Shown here piece after piece: positions 43,110-50,916 of a stretch of DNA of 51,502 nucleotides. Where the stretch lies: positions 1-51,502 of the forward strand of contig JAMPEW010000020.1 of assembly GCA_023664775.1 (NCBI GenBank), read 5' to 3'. Position 1 is the stretch's first letter, and every line of letters starts with the position of its first letter. Source of the DNA: Clostridium sp. (GTDB lineage Bacteria > Bacillota > Clostridia > Lachnospirales > Lachnospiraceae). The notes under the pieces were generated by a model. It was not told the DNA's origin. It ran no database searches and was given only the letters and a program-made list of their open reading frames with translations. The translations under genes were made by a program, and so were the position numbers.

Positions 43110-44435
43110 TTATATGCGATATAAATATTTTGCTATTTCCCAATCGGAAACCTGCTCCAAGTAGCCTCTCCATTCCGTCCTTTTTGCCTTGATATATTTT
43201 TTTACAAGGTCCTCTCCGATTACATCCGTTACAAGGCTTTCATTTTTTAATGCCTCTATTGCCTCACCTAGATTTTCAGGCAGGGACACAATTCCTTTTT
43301 CTTCCTTTTCCTCCTCACTGAGCTTTCTGATATCCTCAACAAGCTCATCAGGTGCAGCTAAATGTTTTTTTATGCCATCCATTCCTGCGGCGATGCAAAG
43401 CGCAAAAACAAGATAAGGATTTGCCGCCGAATCAGGACTTCTAAGCTCAAGCCATGCCCCGCCGTCAGCCATGCTTCCTACATGAATCAGGGAATTTCTC
43501 TGTTTTCTCGACCATGTAACCTCAGACGGTGCCTCAAAGCCCGGCACAAGTCTCTTATAGGAATTGACAAGTGGATTGAACATTGCCGTCATTCCTTGAA
43601 TATGACTTAAAATTCCTGCCATAAAGGATTTTCCAATGTCACTGAGATTACCGTTTTCATCGGAAAATACATTTTGTCCGTCCTTCATAAGCCTCATTTT
43701 AAGGTGCATGCCTGAGCCGTTTTCGTCCATGCGGGGCTTTGGCATAAATGTAGCGTGAAGTCCGTATTTTTTTGCGATTGTGCCGACAGCAGTTTTAAAG
43801 GTCATTATCTTATCCGCAGTTGCAAGGGCATTTTCATATGTAAAATCTATTTCATGCTGTGCCGGTGCAATTTCATGGTGGGAAGATGTTATGACATATC
43901 CCATTTCCTCCATGGAAAGAATGATATCCCTCCTTGTATTTTCTCCCAAATCAATCGGGGAGGTATCAAGGTAGCCAGCTTTTTCATGGGTGAGCGTGGT
44001 AGGAAGTCCATTTTCGTCTGCATGGAATAAAAAGAATTCGCACTCAGGATTTATGAGAAGATTATAGCCCTCCTCCTGTGCCTTATGCACAACCTTTTTT
44101 AATATATATCTTGAGTTTGCCTCGTACTCCGTTCCATCCTCATTGATAACATCACATATAAACCTTGCAACCTTTCCCTGCTGCGGTCTCCACGGAAGGA
44201 TTGAAAATGTATCAAGGTCAGGCCTTAAATAAAGGGGAATTTCCTCCGATTGGGCAAAGCCTGCGATTGACGCAAGGTCAACCATGCATTTATTGTCCAT
44301 TGCGCTTATAACCCTAGTTGCAGGTACGGCAAGATTTTTCAGGTTACCGTACATGTCAGTAAACTGAAGCCTGATAAACTGAACGTCCTCCTCATCTATA
44401 AGCTGCATTATGTGAGCCTTACTGTAATTACTCAT
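43110..44435 (-). CDS. glnA: Glutamine synthetase, type I
   Basis: 441 residues; makes glutamine from glutamate, ammonia and ATP. Family signatures: the N-terminal beta-grasp part (QLIDEEDVQFIRLQFTDMYG), NPECEFFLF and SSHHEIAPAQHEIDFTYENA (metal and glutamate site), FMPKPRMDENGSGMHLKMRL, and ELRSPDSAANPYL. The size fits the GSI-alpha form of Gram-positives. GGAGGAG precedes the ATG. A 149-bp foldback fills the leader only 21 bases upstream. It is followed by the ANTAR regulator. Confidence 0.95.
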   Translation of the reverse strand: MSNYSKAHIMQLIDEEDVQFIRLQFTDMYGNLKNLAVPATRVISAMDNKCMVDLASIAGFAQSEEIPLYLRPDLDTFSILPWRPQQGKVARFICDVINEDGTEYEANSRYILKKVVHKAQEEGYNLLINPECEFFLFHADENGLPTTLTHEKAGYLDTSPIDLGENTRRDIILSMEEMGYVITSSHHEIAPAQHEIDFTYENALATADKIMTFKTAVGTIAKKYGLHATFMPKPRMDENGSGMHLKMRLMKDGQNVFSDENGNLSDIGKSFMAGILSHIQGMTAMFNPLVNSYKRLVPGFEAPSEVTWSRKQRNSLIHVGSMADGGAWLELRSPDSAANPYLVFALCIAAGMDGIKKHLAAPDELVEDIRKLSEEEKEEKGIVSLPENLGEAIEALKNESLVTDVIGEDLVKKYIKAKRTEWRGYLEQVSDWEIAKYLYRI

Positions 44436-44456
44436 ATTCTCCTCCTTCTTTCCATG

Positions 44457-44605
44457 TCAGTTCAGAATATACTTATACACACAACTTGAAAACCGCTTTC
44501 GCTACAGTTGAAACGTAACGGACACTAAACTCGTACTTCATACTCGTTAAGTGCCGACGTTTCAAAATGTTTTTCAAACGTGTGTATAAGTATATTCTGA
44601 ACTGA
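44457..44605. repeat. 149-bp foldback with perfect 26-bp arms in the glnA leader
   Basis: The outer arms (44457-44482 and 44580-44605) are perfect 26-bp inverted repeats beginning TCAGTTCAGAATATAC. Inside, GTTGAAACGTAACGGACACT faces AGTGCCGACGTTTCAAA with a conserved extra TAAC on one side, and CGCTTTCGCT lies on the same side. This inner motif is shared with the giant foldback at 38240. ATGG occurs on both flanks but not exactly abutting the ends, so a target duplication is uncertain. Confidence 0.88.
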
Positions 44606-44635
44606 CCATTTACGTTATCGATATATTTAAATTTT

Positions 44636-45565
44636 TTATGTTATTATGGTTCCTGTCTTTCCCATATATCCTTCATATGCCTTATCTATCTTCGTGATAA
44701 CTGCCCTTCTTCCCGCTCGCTTTTCAACAAAGGAGACAGACGCCTGCATCTTTGGAAGCATTGTATTTTCCTCAAATTCTCCACCTTCAATGTACGTTTT
44801 TGCATCTGCAAGGGAGGTAGCCTCAAGCATGAGCTCCTCCTCCGTCCCATAGTTTACAAAAACATGTTCAACGCTTGTAAGTATAAGCAGCTCGTCTGCA
44901 TCAAGCGCCTCCGCCATGATGCCGCAGGCATAATCCTTTTCTATTACTGCACTTGCTCCCTTTAGCGTTGTTCTTTGCTCAAGGACAGGAATTCCCCCGC
45001 CTCCGCAGGCGATTACGATATGTCCTGCTTCAAGGAGCGTTTTTATTGAATCAAGCTCTATTATTTTACAGGGCTTCGGTGCTGCTACAATTCTTCTGTA
45101 GGCATCTTTCTCTTTTACGACAAAGTTACCCTTTTCCTCCTCAATAGCTGCCTCCTCCTCAGACAGTTCCCTGCCGATTTTTTTAATGGGCTGCGAAAAT
45201 GCATCGTCATACGGGTCAACTACAACCTGCGTAATTACAGTACATACAGGCTTATAGATGCCCTCCTTGAGCAGCTCCGCCCTTATGGCATTCTGTAAAT
45301 CAAAGCCGATGTAGCCCTGACTCATGGCAGAGCATACGGACATAGGGGCACATGTATATTCGGGATGCACCTTTCCAAATTCATTCATTGCCGTATGTAT
45401 CATGCCAATCTGTGGCGCATTACCATGTGTTATTACAAGCTCTGCCCCCTCCTTAACAAGACTTACAATTTTCTTAGCCGTGCTTTTTACCGCCGTCTGC
45501 TGTTCGGGGAGGGTTGTGCCCATGGCTCTGTGTCCAAGAGCAATAACCACTTTCTTTTTTTCCAT
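44636..45565 (-). CDS. arcC: Carbamate kinase
   Basis: 309 residues of the amino-acid-kinase fold: VVIALGHRAM at the start, ELVITHGNAPQIGMI, VVDPYDDAFSQPIKKIGREL (carbamate-kinase hallmark), VIACGGGGIPVLE, and KDYACGIMAEALDADELLIL. It usually makes ATP and carbamate from carbamoyl phosphate in fermentative arginine or purine use, but can run in reverse. It follows carB by 40 bases on the same strand, so it may tune the carbamoyl-phosphate pool; no arcA or arcB is in the window. AAAGGG precedes the ATG. Confidence 0.93.
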   Translation of the reverse strand: MEKKKVVIALGHRAMGTTLPEQQTAVKSTAKKIVSLVKEGAELVITHGNAPQIGMIHTAMNEFGKVHPEYTCAPMSVCSAMSQGYIGFDLQNAIRAELLKEGIYKPVCTVITQVVVDPYDDAFSQPIKKIGRELSEEEAAIEEEKGNFVVKEKDAYRRIVAAPKPCKIIELDSIKTLLEAGHIVIACGGGGIPVLEQRTTLKGASAVIEKDYACGIMAEALDADELLILTSVEHVFVNYGTEEELMLEATSLADAKTYIEGGEFEENTMLPKMQASVSFVEKRAGRRAVITKIDKAYEGYMGKTGTIIT

Positions 45566-45605
45566 GTTAAATCCCTTTCTTTGAAATAAGTGTCACATGT
45601 CTTAT

Positions 45606-48600
45606 TTATATTGCCGCTATATCAATGAGACTAAGCTTATCTGCCGATATTTGGGAAGGTACCTCCTTACCCTCTGAAGCCGTACCCTGACATACATTTT
45701 CAAGGCTCGTAATAAGCGCCCTTGCAGTATCCATTGCAGTTATTACATTTACGCCTGTCTCTATTGCACTTCTCCTTATGAGAAATCCATCACCGGAATG
45801 TTCTACGCCCTGAGGCGGAATGTCTATGACAAGATCAATCCTATGACCTAAAATAAGATCCATAAGGTTCGGGGAGTCCTGCTCTATTTTGTTTGTCCTG
45901 TACGCCTTAACCCCTGCCTCGTTAAGCGCCCTTGCCGTTCCTCTTGTTGCATATATTTTGTAGCCTATGGCAGCAAATCTTCTGCCGATTTCAACAGCAG
46001 CCTCCTTTTCCTCATCACGCACTGTCATTATCATGTTCCTGTATTTTGGAAGATTGATTCCTGCACCTAAAAATGCCTTGTATAATGCCTCATTAAAATC
46101 CTTTGATATTCCGAGGCACTCGCCTGTAGACTTCATTTCAGGTCCTAAGCTTATATCAGCGCCTCTTATTTTTTCAAAGGAGAATACCGGCATCTTGATT
46201 GCATAGTATTCTGCCTCAGGCTGTAAGCCCGATGTATAACCCATATCTCTTAAATTGTAGCCCATTATGGCTTTTGCCGCAAGTAAAACAATCGGAATAC
46301 CCGTAACCTTACTTATGTACGGTACGGTACGGCTGGAGCGCGGGTTTACCTCGATGACATACACGTCATTTTCACACACAATAAACTGTATGTTTATCAT
46401 TCCGATAACATGCAGCGCTTTTGCAAGCCTTCTCGTATATTCCTCTATTTTTTCTTTTGCACTGCTGCTTATTGTCCTTGCAGGATAAACGGAAATGCTG
46501 TCGCCCGAATGTATGCCTGCTCTTTCAATATGCTCCATAATTCCCGGAATGACGATATCCTCGCCATCGCATACGGCGTCAACCTCTATCTCCTTTCCCA
46601 CAAGGTATTTATCCACAAGAATAGGATGCTCCTGTGCAATCTGATTTATTATGCCGATATACTGCTCAACGTCCTCATCATTTATCGCTATCTGCATTCC
46701 CTGACCGCCAAGCACATATGACGGTCTTACAAGAACAGGATAACCAAGCTCTGCGGCTGCCTGTTTTGCCTCCTCGGCTGTAAATACCGTTCTTCCCTTA
46801 GGTCTTTTTATATGGCACTTCTCAAGTATCTCATCAAAAAGCTCCCTATCCTCCGCTGCGTCAACATTTTCCGCAGAAGTGCCAAGTATCGGAACGCCCA
46901 TTTTAATCAGCGCCTCCGTAAGCTTTATTGCAGTCTGACCGCCAAACTGTACGACCGCCCCGTCAGGCTTTTCCACATTCACGATATTTTCAACATCCTC
47001 AGGTGTGAGAGGTTCAAAATAAAGCTTATGGGCTATGTCAAAATCCGTACTTACGGTTTCGGGATTGTTGTTTACGATGATTGTCTCATAGCCTGCCTCG
47101 GCAAACGCCCATGTACAGTGCACGCTGCAAAAGTCAAATTCGATTCCCTGTCCGATACGGATTGGTCCGGAACCAAGCACAAGCACCTTTTTGTTGTCTG
47201 TAGCCACAGCCTCGTTTTCACCATTGTAAACGGAATAATAATAAGGGGTTGCAGCCTCAAATTCTGCCGCACAGGTATCAACCATTTTGTAAACGGCAGT
47301 TATGTTGTACTCCTTCCGCAGCTCCTTAACATACTCCTCAGTCTTGCCGTTAAATCTTGCGATAATGTAATCAGGAAACTCCATTCTTTTTGCCTCACGC
47401 AGAAGCTCCTCGTCAAGCTCCTTTGTTTTAAGCTTAAATTCCATGTCGGTAAGGTTTGCTATTTTATCTATAAACCATTTGTCAATTTTTGTTATCTCAT
47501 TTATCTCCTCAGCAGTGATGCCCATGCGGAATGCCTGCGCAATTCTCCACAGTCTCATATCGTCAACAACTTTTAGTGCCTTTTTCATTTCATCCCGTGA
47601 AAGCTCCGAGAAATCATAGGAAATAAGACTATCCACATGCTGTTCCAAGGAACGTATCGCTTTCATAAGCGCACCCTCAAAATTATCGCATATGCTCATA
47701 ACCTCCCCTGTTGCCTTCATTTGGGTTGTGAGCGTTCTCTTTGCGCTTATAAATTTATCAAAGGGAAGTCTCGGAATTTTTACGACTACATAGTCAAGCA
47801 TAGGCTCAAAGCAGGCATAGGTTTTCTTTGTGATTGCATTTTTTATCTCGTCAAGGGTGTAGCCAAGGGCAATTTTTGCCGCAACCTTTGCAATCGGATA
47901 GCCCGTTGCTTTACTTGCAAGCGCAGATGACCTTGAAACTCTCGGATTGACCTCAATTACGCAATACTCAAAGCTTTTAGGATTAAGGGCATACTGCACG
48001 TTGCAGCCTCCCGTTATGCCAAGCTCCGTAATGATGTTAAGTGCCGAGGTACGGAGCATCTGATACTCCTTATCCCCAAGCGTCTGTGAAGGGGCAACAA
48101 CGATGCTGTCTCCCGTGTGAACGCCCACAGGGTCTATATTTTCCATGTTACAGACAGTAATACAGTTTCCTGCACTGTCACGCATAACCTCATATTCGAT
48201 TTCCTTCCAGCCGGCAATACACCGTTCCACAAGCACCTCGCCGACCCTTGAAAGCCTCAATCCGTTTTCAAGAATTTCCATAAGCTGCTCCTGATTATAG
48301 GCAATACCGCCTCCGCTTCCTCCCAGCGTATAGGCTGGGCGAAGTACCACAGGGTAACCGATGGTATTCGTAAATGCAATACCGTCCTCAACATTTTTTA
48401 CGACTAACGATGCTGCAATTGGCTCGCCGATTTTTTCCATGGTGTCCTTAAATGCCTGTCTGTCCTCCGCCCTTTTTATTGTAAGGGCAGTTGTGCCAAT
48501 CAGCCTTACATTATGCTCCTTTAAAAAACCGCTCTCATCAAGCTCCATTGCAAGGTTAAGACCTGCCTGCCCTCCAAGCGTAGGCAAAATGCTGTCAGGC

Positions 48601-48845
48601 TTTTCCTTCAGTATAATCTGCTCCACAACCGATGCTGTAAGAGGCTCAATGTAAACTCTGTCGGCTATATTTTTATCCGTCATGATTGTTGCAGGATTCG
48701 AGTTAAGAAGCACAACCTCAATGCCCTCCTCCTTAAGCGAACGGCATGCCTGTGTGCCCGCATAGTCAAACTCCGCAGCCTGACCGATAACGATTGGTCC
48801 CGAACCGAGCATTAAAACCTTTTTAATATCAGTATTTTTAGGCAT
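45606..48845 (-). CDS. carB: Carbamoyl-phosphate synthase, large subunit
   Basis: 1079 residues, the usual size, with the duplicated ATP-grasp architecture: VLMLGSGPIVIGQAAEFDYA (first half) and VLVLGSGPIRIGQGIEFDFC (second half), the paired VLRPAYTLGGSGGGI and VLVRPSYVLGGQGMQI, and a C-terminal allosteric MGS-like domain (from about 935; RRFAAIGYKIYATRGTARAL). With CarA it makes carbamoyl phosphate for pyrimidines and arginine. Its start overlaps the end of carA by 8 bases. Confidence 0.97.
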   Translation of the reverse strand: MPKNTDIKKVLMLGSGPIVIGQAAEFDYAGTQACRSLKEEGIEVVLLNSNPATIMTDKNIADRVYIEPLTASVVEQIILKEKPDSILPTLGGQAGLNLAMELDESGFLKEHNVRLIGTTALTIKRAEDRQAFKDTMEKIGEPIAASLVVKNVEDGIAFTNTIGYPVVLRPAYTLGGSGGGIAYNQEQLMEILENGLRLSRVGEVLVERCIAGWKEIEYEVMRDSAGNCITVCNMENIDPVGVHTGDSIVVAPSQTLGDKEYQMLRTSALNIITELGITGGCNVQYALNPKSFEYCVIEVNPRVSRSSALASKATGYPIAKVAAKIALGYTLDEIKNAITKKTYACFEPMLDYVVVKIPRLPFDKFISAKRTLTTQMKATGEVMSICDNFEGALMKAIRSLEQHVDSLISYDFSELSRDEMKKALKVVDDMRLWRIAQAFRMGITAEEINEITKIDKWFIDKIANLTDMEFKLKTKELDEELLREAKRMEFPDYIIARFNGKTEEYVKELRKEYNITAVYKMVDTCAAEFEAATPYYYSVYNGENEAVATDNKKVLVLGSGPIRIGQGIEFDFCSVHCTWAFAEAGYETIIVNNNPETVSTDFDIAHKLYFEPLTPEDVENIVNVEKPDGAVVQFGGQTAIKLTEALIKMGVPILGTSAENVDAAEDRELFDEILEKCHIKRPKGRTVFTAEEAKQAAAELGYPVLVRPSYVLGGQGMQIAINDEDVEQYIGIINQIAQEHPILVDKYLVGKEIEVDAVCDGEDIVIPGIMEHIERAGIHSGDSISVYPARTISSSAKEKIEEYTRRLAKALHVIGMINIQFIVCENDVYVIEVNPRSSRTVPYISKVTGIPIVLLAAKAIMGYNLRDMGYTSGLQPEAEYYAIKMPVFSFEKIRGADISLGPEMKSTGECLGISKDFNEALYKAFLGAGINLPKYRNMIMTVRDEEKEAAVEIGRRFAAIGYKIYATRGTARALNEAGVKAYRTNKIEQDSPNLMDLILGHRIDLVIDIPPQGVEHSGDGFLIRRSAIETGVNVITAMDTARALITSLENVCQGTASEGKEVPSQISADKLSLIDIAAI

Positions 48846-50001
48846 TTTCCTGTCCTCCCATCATATCGATAAATCTGTCGAACAAATATGCCGAGTCCTG
48901 TGGTCCCGGACACGCTTCGGGATGAAACTGCACAGTGAAAATATTTTTGCCTATATATTTTAATCCCTCGTTTGTTCCATCATTTACATTTACAAAGGCA
49001 GGCGCTGCAATATTGTTATCTATCGTGTCAGTATCTACAACATAGCCGTGGTTTTGTGAGGAAATATAAACACGCCCTGTCTCAAGGTCCTTTACAGGGT
49101 GATTGCCGCCCCTATGACCGTACTTCATTTTCTTTGTCTTTGCGCCTGTGGCAAGTGCCATAAGCTGATGCCCTAAGCATATGGCAAATATGGGTATGTC
49201 GGAGGCATACAGCTTTTTTATCTCAGCAATCATATCCGTACAGACGGCAGGATCACCGGGACCGTTTGAGAGCATGATGCCGTCAGGGTTTTTTGCAAGT
49301 ATTTCCTCCGCCTTTGTTGTTGCGGGATATATGGTTACGTTACAGCCTCTTTTTGCAAGGGATTTCGCTATATTTTTCTTTGCCCCAAGGTCTAAAAGAG
49401 CAACATTTTTGACGCTGTCCTGTTTTTTTTCTGTTGTTTGGCTATCGCCTGATTGTATCTGTGGTGCAATTGCCAAATTCTGTGCTGCATCTTCTTTTTC
49501 GGCATGCAGCATGTACTTCTCGCTGCACGTGACTTTCTCCACAACATGACCCGTAGTGTATTCCTTCAGTTTCGGCATTATGTCAACCAAATTATAATTT
49601 TCATCCATCGTTATCATGCAGTTCATTGTGCCGTTTTCACGGAGTATTTTTGTTAATTGTCTTGTGTCTATCCCGCATATTCCCGTAATGTCAAAGCGTT
49701 TTAAATAATTGGATAATGTGTCCTCACATCTGAAATTACTTGCAGTTTTTGAAAGCTCCCTTACGATGTAGGCGTCAAGCCACGGTCTTATGGATTCCTC
49801 ATCCTCATGGCATATTCCATAATTTCCTATCAGTGGATATGTCATGCATACCGCCTGACCTGCATAGGAAGGGTCAGTTAATACCTCAAGATAGCCTGTC
49901 ATGGAAGTATTAAAGACAAGCTCACTGATTATTTCTTTCCTTGCGCCAATGCTTTTTCCCTCAAATATATGACCGTCTGCAAGAATTAAAAATGCTTTCA
50001 T
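48838..50001 (-). CDS. carA: Carbamoyl-phosphate synthase, small (glutaminase) subunit
   Basis: 387 residues. The N-terminal CarA-specific domain has FNTSMTGYLEVLTDPSYAGQ. The C-terminal class-I glutaminase has the nucleophile Cys in FAICLGHQLMALA and His-Glu in QFHPEACPGPQDS. It frees ammonia from glutamine for CarB. A stretch around residues 165-195 (EKEDAAQNLAIAPQIQSGDS) is a low-complexity insertion not usual in the family. AAAGG precedes the ATG; a promoter-proximal terminator in the leader suggests attenuation. Confidence 0.96.
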   Translation of the reverse strand: MKAFLILADGHIFEGKSIGARKEIISELVFNTSMTGYLEVLTDPSYAGQAVCMTYPLIGNYGICHEDEESIRPWLDAYIVRELSKTASNFRCEDTLSNYLKRFDITGICGIDTRQLTKILRENGTMNCMITMDENYNLVDIMPKLKEYTTGHVVEKVTCSEKYMLHAEKEDAAQNLAIAPQIQSGDSQTTEKKQDSVKNVALLDLGAKKNIAKSLAKRGCNVTIYPATTKAEEILAKNPDGIMLSNGPGDPAVCTDMIAEIKKLYASDIPIFAICLGHQLMALATGAKTKKMKYGHRGGNHPVKDLETGRVYISSQNHGYVVDTDTIDNNIAAPAFVNVNDGTNEGLKYIGKNIFTVQFHPEACPGPQDSAYLFDRFIDMMGGQENA

Positions 50002-50071
50002 AGGTGTTATTCCTTTCTATTGTTACCCATACGGAAGCCGGCGTCTGTGTGGGTTTCTGTCACAGATTAAA

Positions 50072-50112
50072 ACAAAAAAGGGGTCAAAAAACTAATGCTT
50101 TCTGACCCCTTT
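50072..50112 (-). terminator. Promoter-proximal terminator in the carAB leader (putative attenuator)
   Basis: On the minus strand AAAGGGGTCA ... TTGACCCCTTTTTTTG is a strong hairpin with T-run. It begins only about 10 bases after the expected start of transcription and lies 70 bases before the carA start codon, so carAB must be read through it. Confidence 0.8.
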
Positions 50113-50127
50113 GTCACTAACAATAAC

Positions 50128-50156
50128 ATTATGATGCCTTTTTGATGATTTGTCAA
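50128..50156 (-). promoter_or_regulatory. Promoter of carAB
   Basis: -35 TTGACA (50156-50151), 17-base spacer, -10 CATAAT (50133-50128). Confidence 0.7.
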
Positions 50157-50241
50157 ATGGTTTTTCCTTGAATATATAAAATTTAAAAAGTCTTAGAATT
50201 CAATAGTAATTTGTTTTATTATTGCGAAGCAGATAACATTC

Positions 50242-50421
50242 TCAATTCCATTGTCCCAAATATGGAGGAAGCAATAGGGCGGCTGTAAAAGCAAAATCCA
50301 CAAACACAACCCACGCTATATACCACTTGTAGTCGTCGGGTTGTGTTTTCTTATAAACAATTACCCCTATTATTGATGCGACATATATAATAATAATTGC
50401 TACCAATATTTCTAGCCTCAC
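50242..50421 (-). CDS. Small two-span membrane protein, unknown
   Basis: 59 residues: two hydrophobic segments (EILVAIIIIYVASIIGVIVY and WYIAWVVFVDFAFTAALLLP) joined by a short polar loop (KKTQPDDYK). AAAGGAGG lies 7 bases before a GTG at 50421, which is preferred to the upstream ATG codons. It lies about 120 bases downstream of an XRE gene on the same strand. Function unknown. Confidence 0.6.
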   Translation of the reverse strand: MRLEILVAIIIIYVASIIGVIVYKKTQPDDYKWYIAWVVFVDFAFTAALLLPPYLGQWN

Positions 50422-50536
50422 TATCAGACCTCCTTTCATCTTCATTAACTTACTCCCTTTGGTTAAATTTCAAACAATGTATAACCGCCTGATTATCAAA
50501 TAAAAAATTATAATTGTAATAATTTTTTTCTTCTCT

Positions 50537-50770
50537 TTATACAGAGTTTACGGTATTATCGTAATGAAGGGGTAGAAAAATAATTCTGTCAAATTGAATA
50601 TCATAAACTTTTTCAATTTGCCTAATTATTGGAACATCAAGATAACTCTTTCCACGCTCATAATTTCCAAGTATATCTTTGCTTACACCAATCTTTTTTG
50701 CTGTCTCTTCTTGTGTATATCCCTTTAATTCTCTTAATTGTTTTAGTGTCATCGCAACTGGATAATTCAT
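50537..50770 (-). CDS. XRE-family regulator (Cro-like)
   Basis: 77 residues: a single helix-turn-helix domain (LKQLRELKGYTQEETAKKIG, then SKDILGNYERGKSYLDVPII), of the type in phage and ICE control regions. Divergent from an S24-type repressor, with repeated ACGGTTT motifs between, so it is probably the Cro-like partner. AGGAGA lies upstream of the ATG at a slightly long distance. Confidence 0.85.
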   Translation of the reverse strand: MNYPVAMTLKQLRELKGYTQEETAKKIGVSKDILGNYERGKSYLDVPIIRQIEKVYDIQFDRIIFLPLHYDNTVNSV

Positions 50771-50809
50771 AAATCACTTCATCTCCTTTCTTAGTTTTAA
50801 CACAAATTA

Positions 50810-50885
50810 CTACGGTTTAAGCATAGTATCAACGGTTTTTTCGTATTTTTTTTAATTTTTGTTGATTTTTTTACGTTTTAATCTT
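50810..50885. promoter_or_regulatory. Likely operator region between XRE and S24 regulators
   Basis: Three related copies on the plus strand, ACGGTTTAAGC, ACGGTTTTTTCG and ACGTTTTAATC, lie in the 146-base divergent spacer, about 20-45 bases apart. Repeated operators in such a spacer are typical of CI/Cro switches; assignment to either protein is inferred. Confidence 0.5.
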
Positions 50886-50916
50886 ATACTTAAATTTAGA
50901 AAGTGAGGTGTATGTC

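Noticed and set aside
44457-44605. Classical IS or MITE with target duplication at the glnA foldback
   Set aside because: ATGG appears on both sides, but one copy is offset by a base from the arm end and no transposase is present; a MITE origin is possible but not shown.
46812-47576. 254-codon open frame antisense to carB
   Set aside because: A shadow of carB codon usage; the carB frame is complete and fully conserved in motifs across this stretch.
50002-50112. PyrR-type pyrimidine attenuator in the carAB leader
   Set aside because: No match to the PyrR-binding loop consensus was found between promoter and terminator; only the terminator itself is supported.
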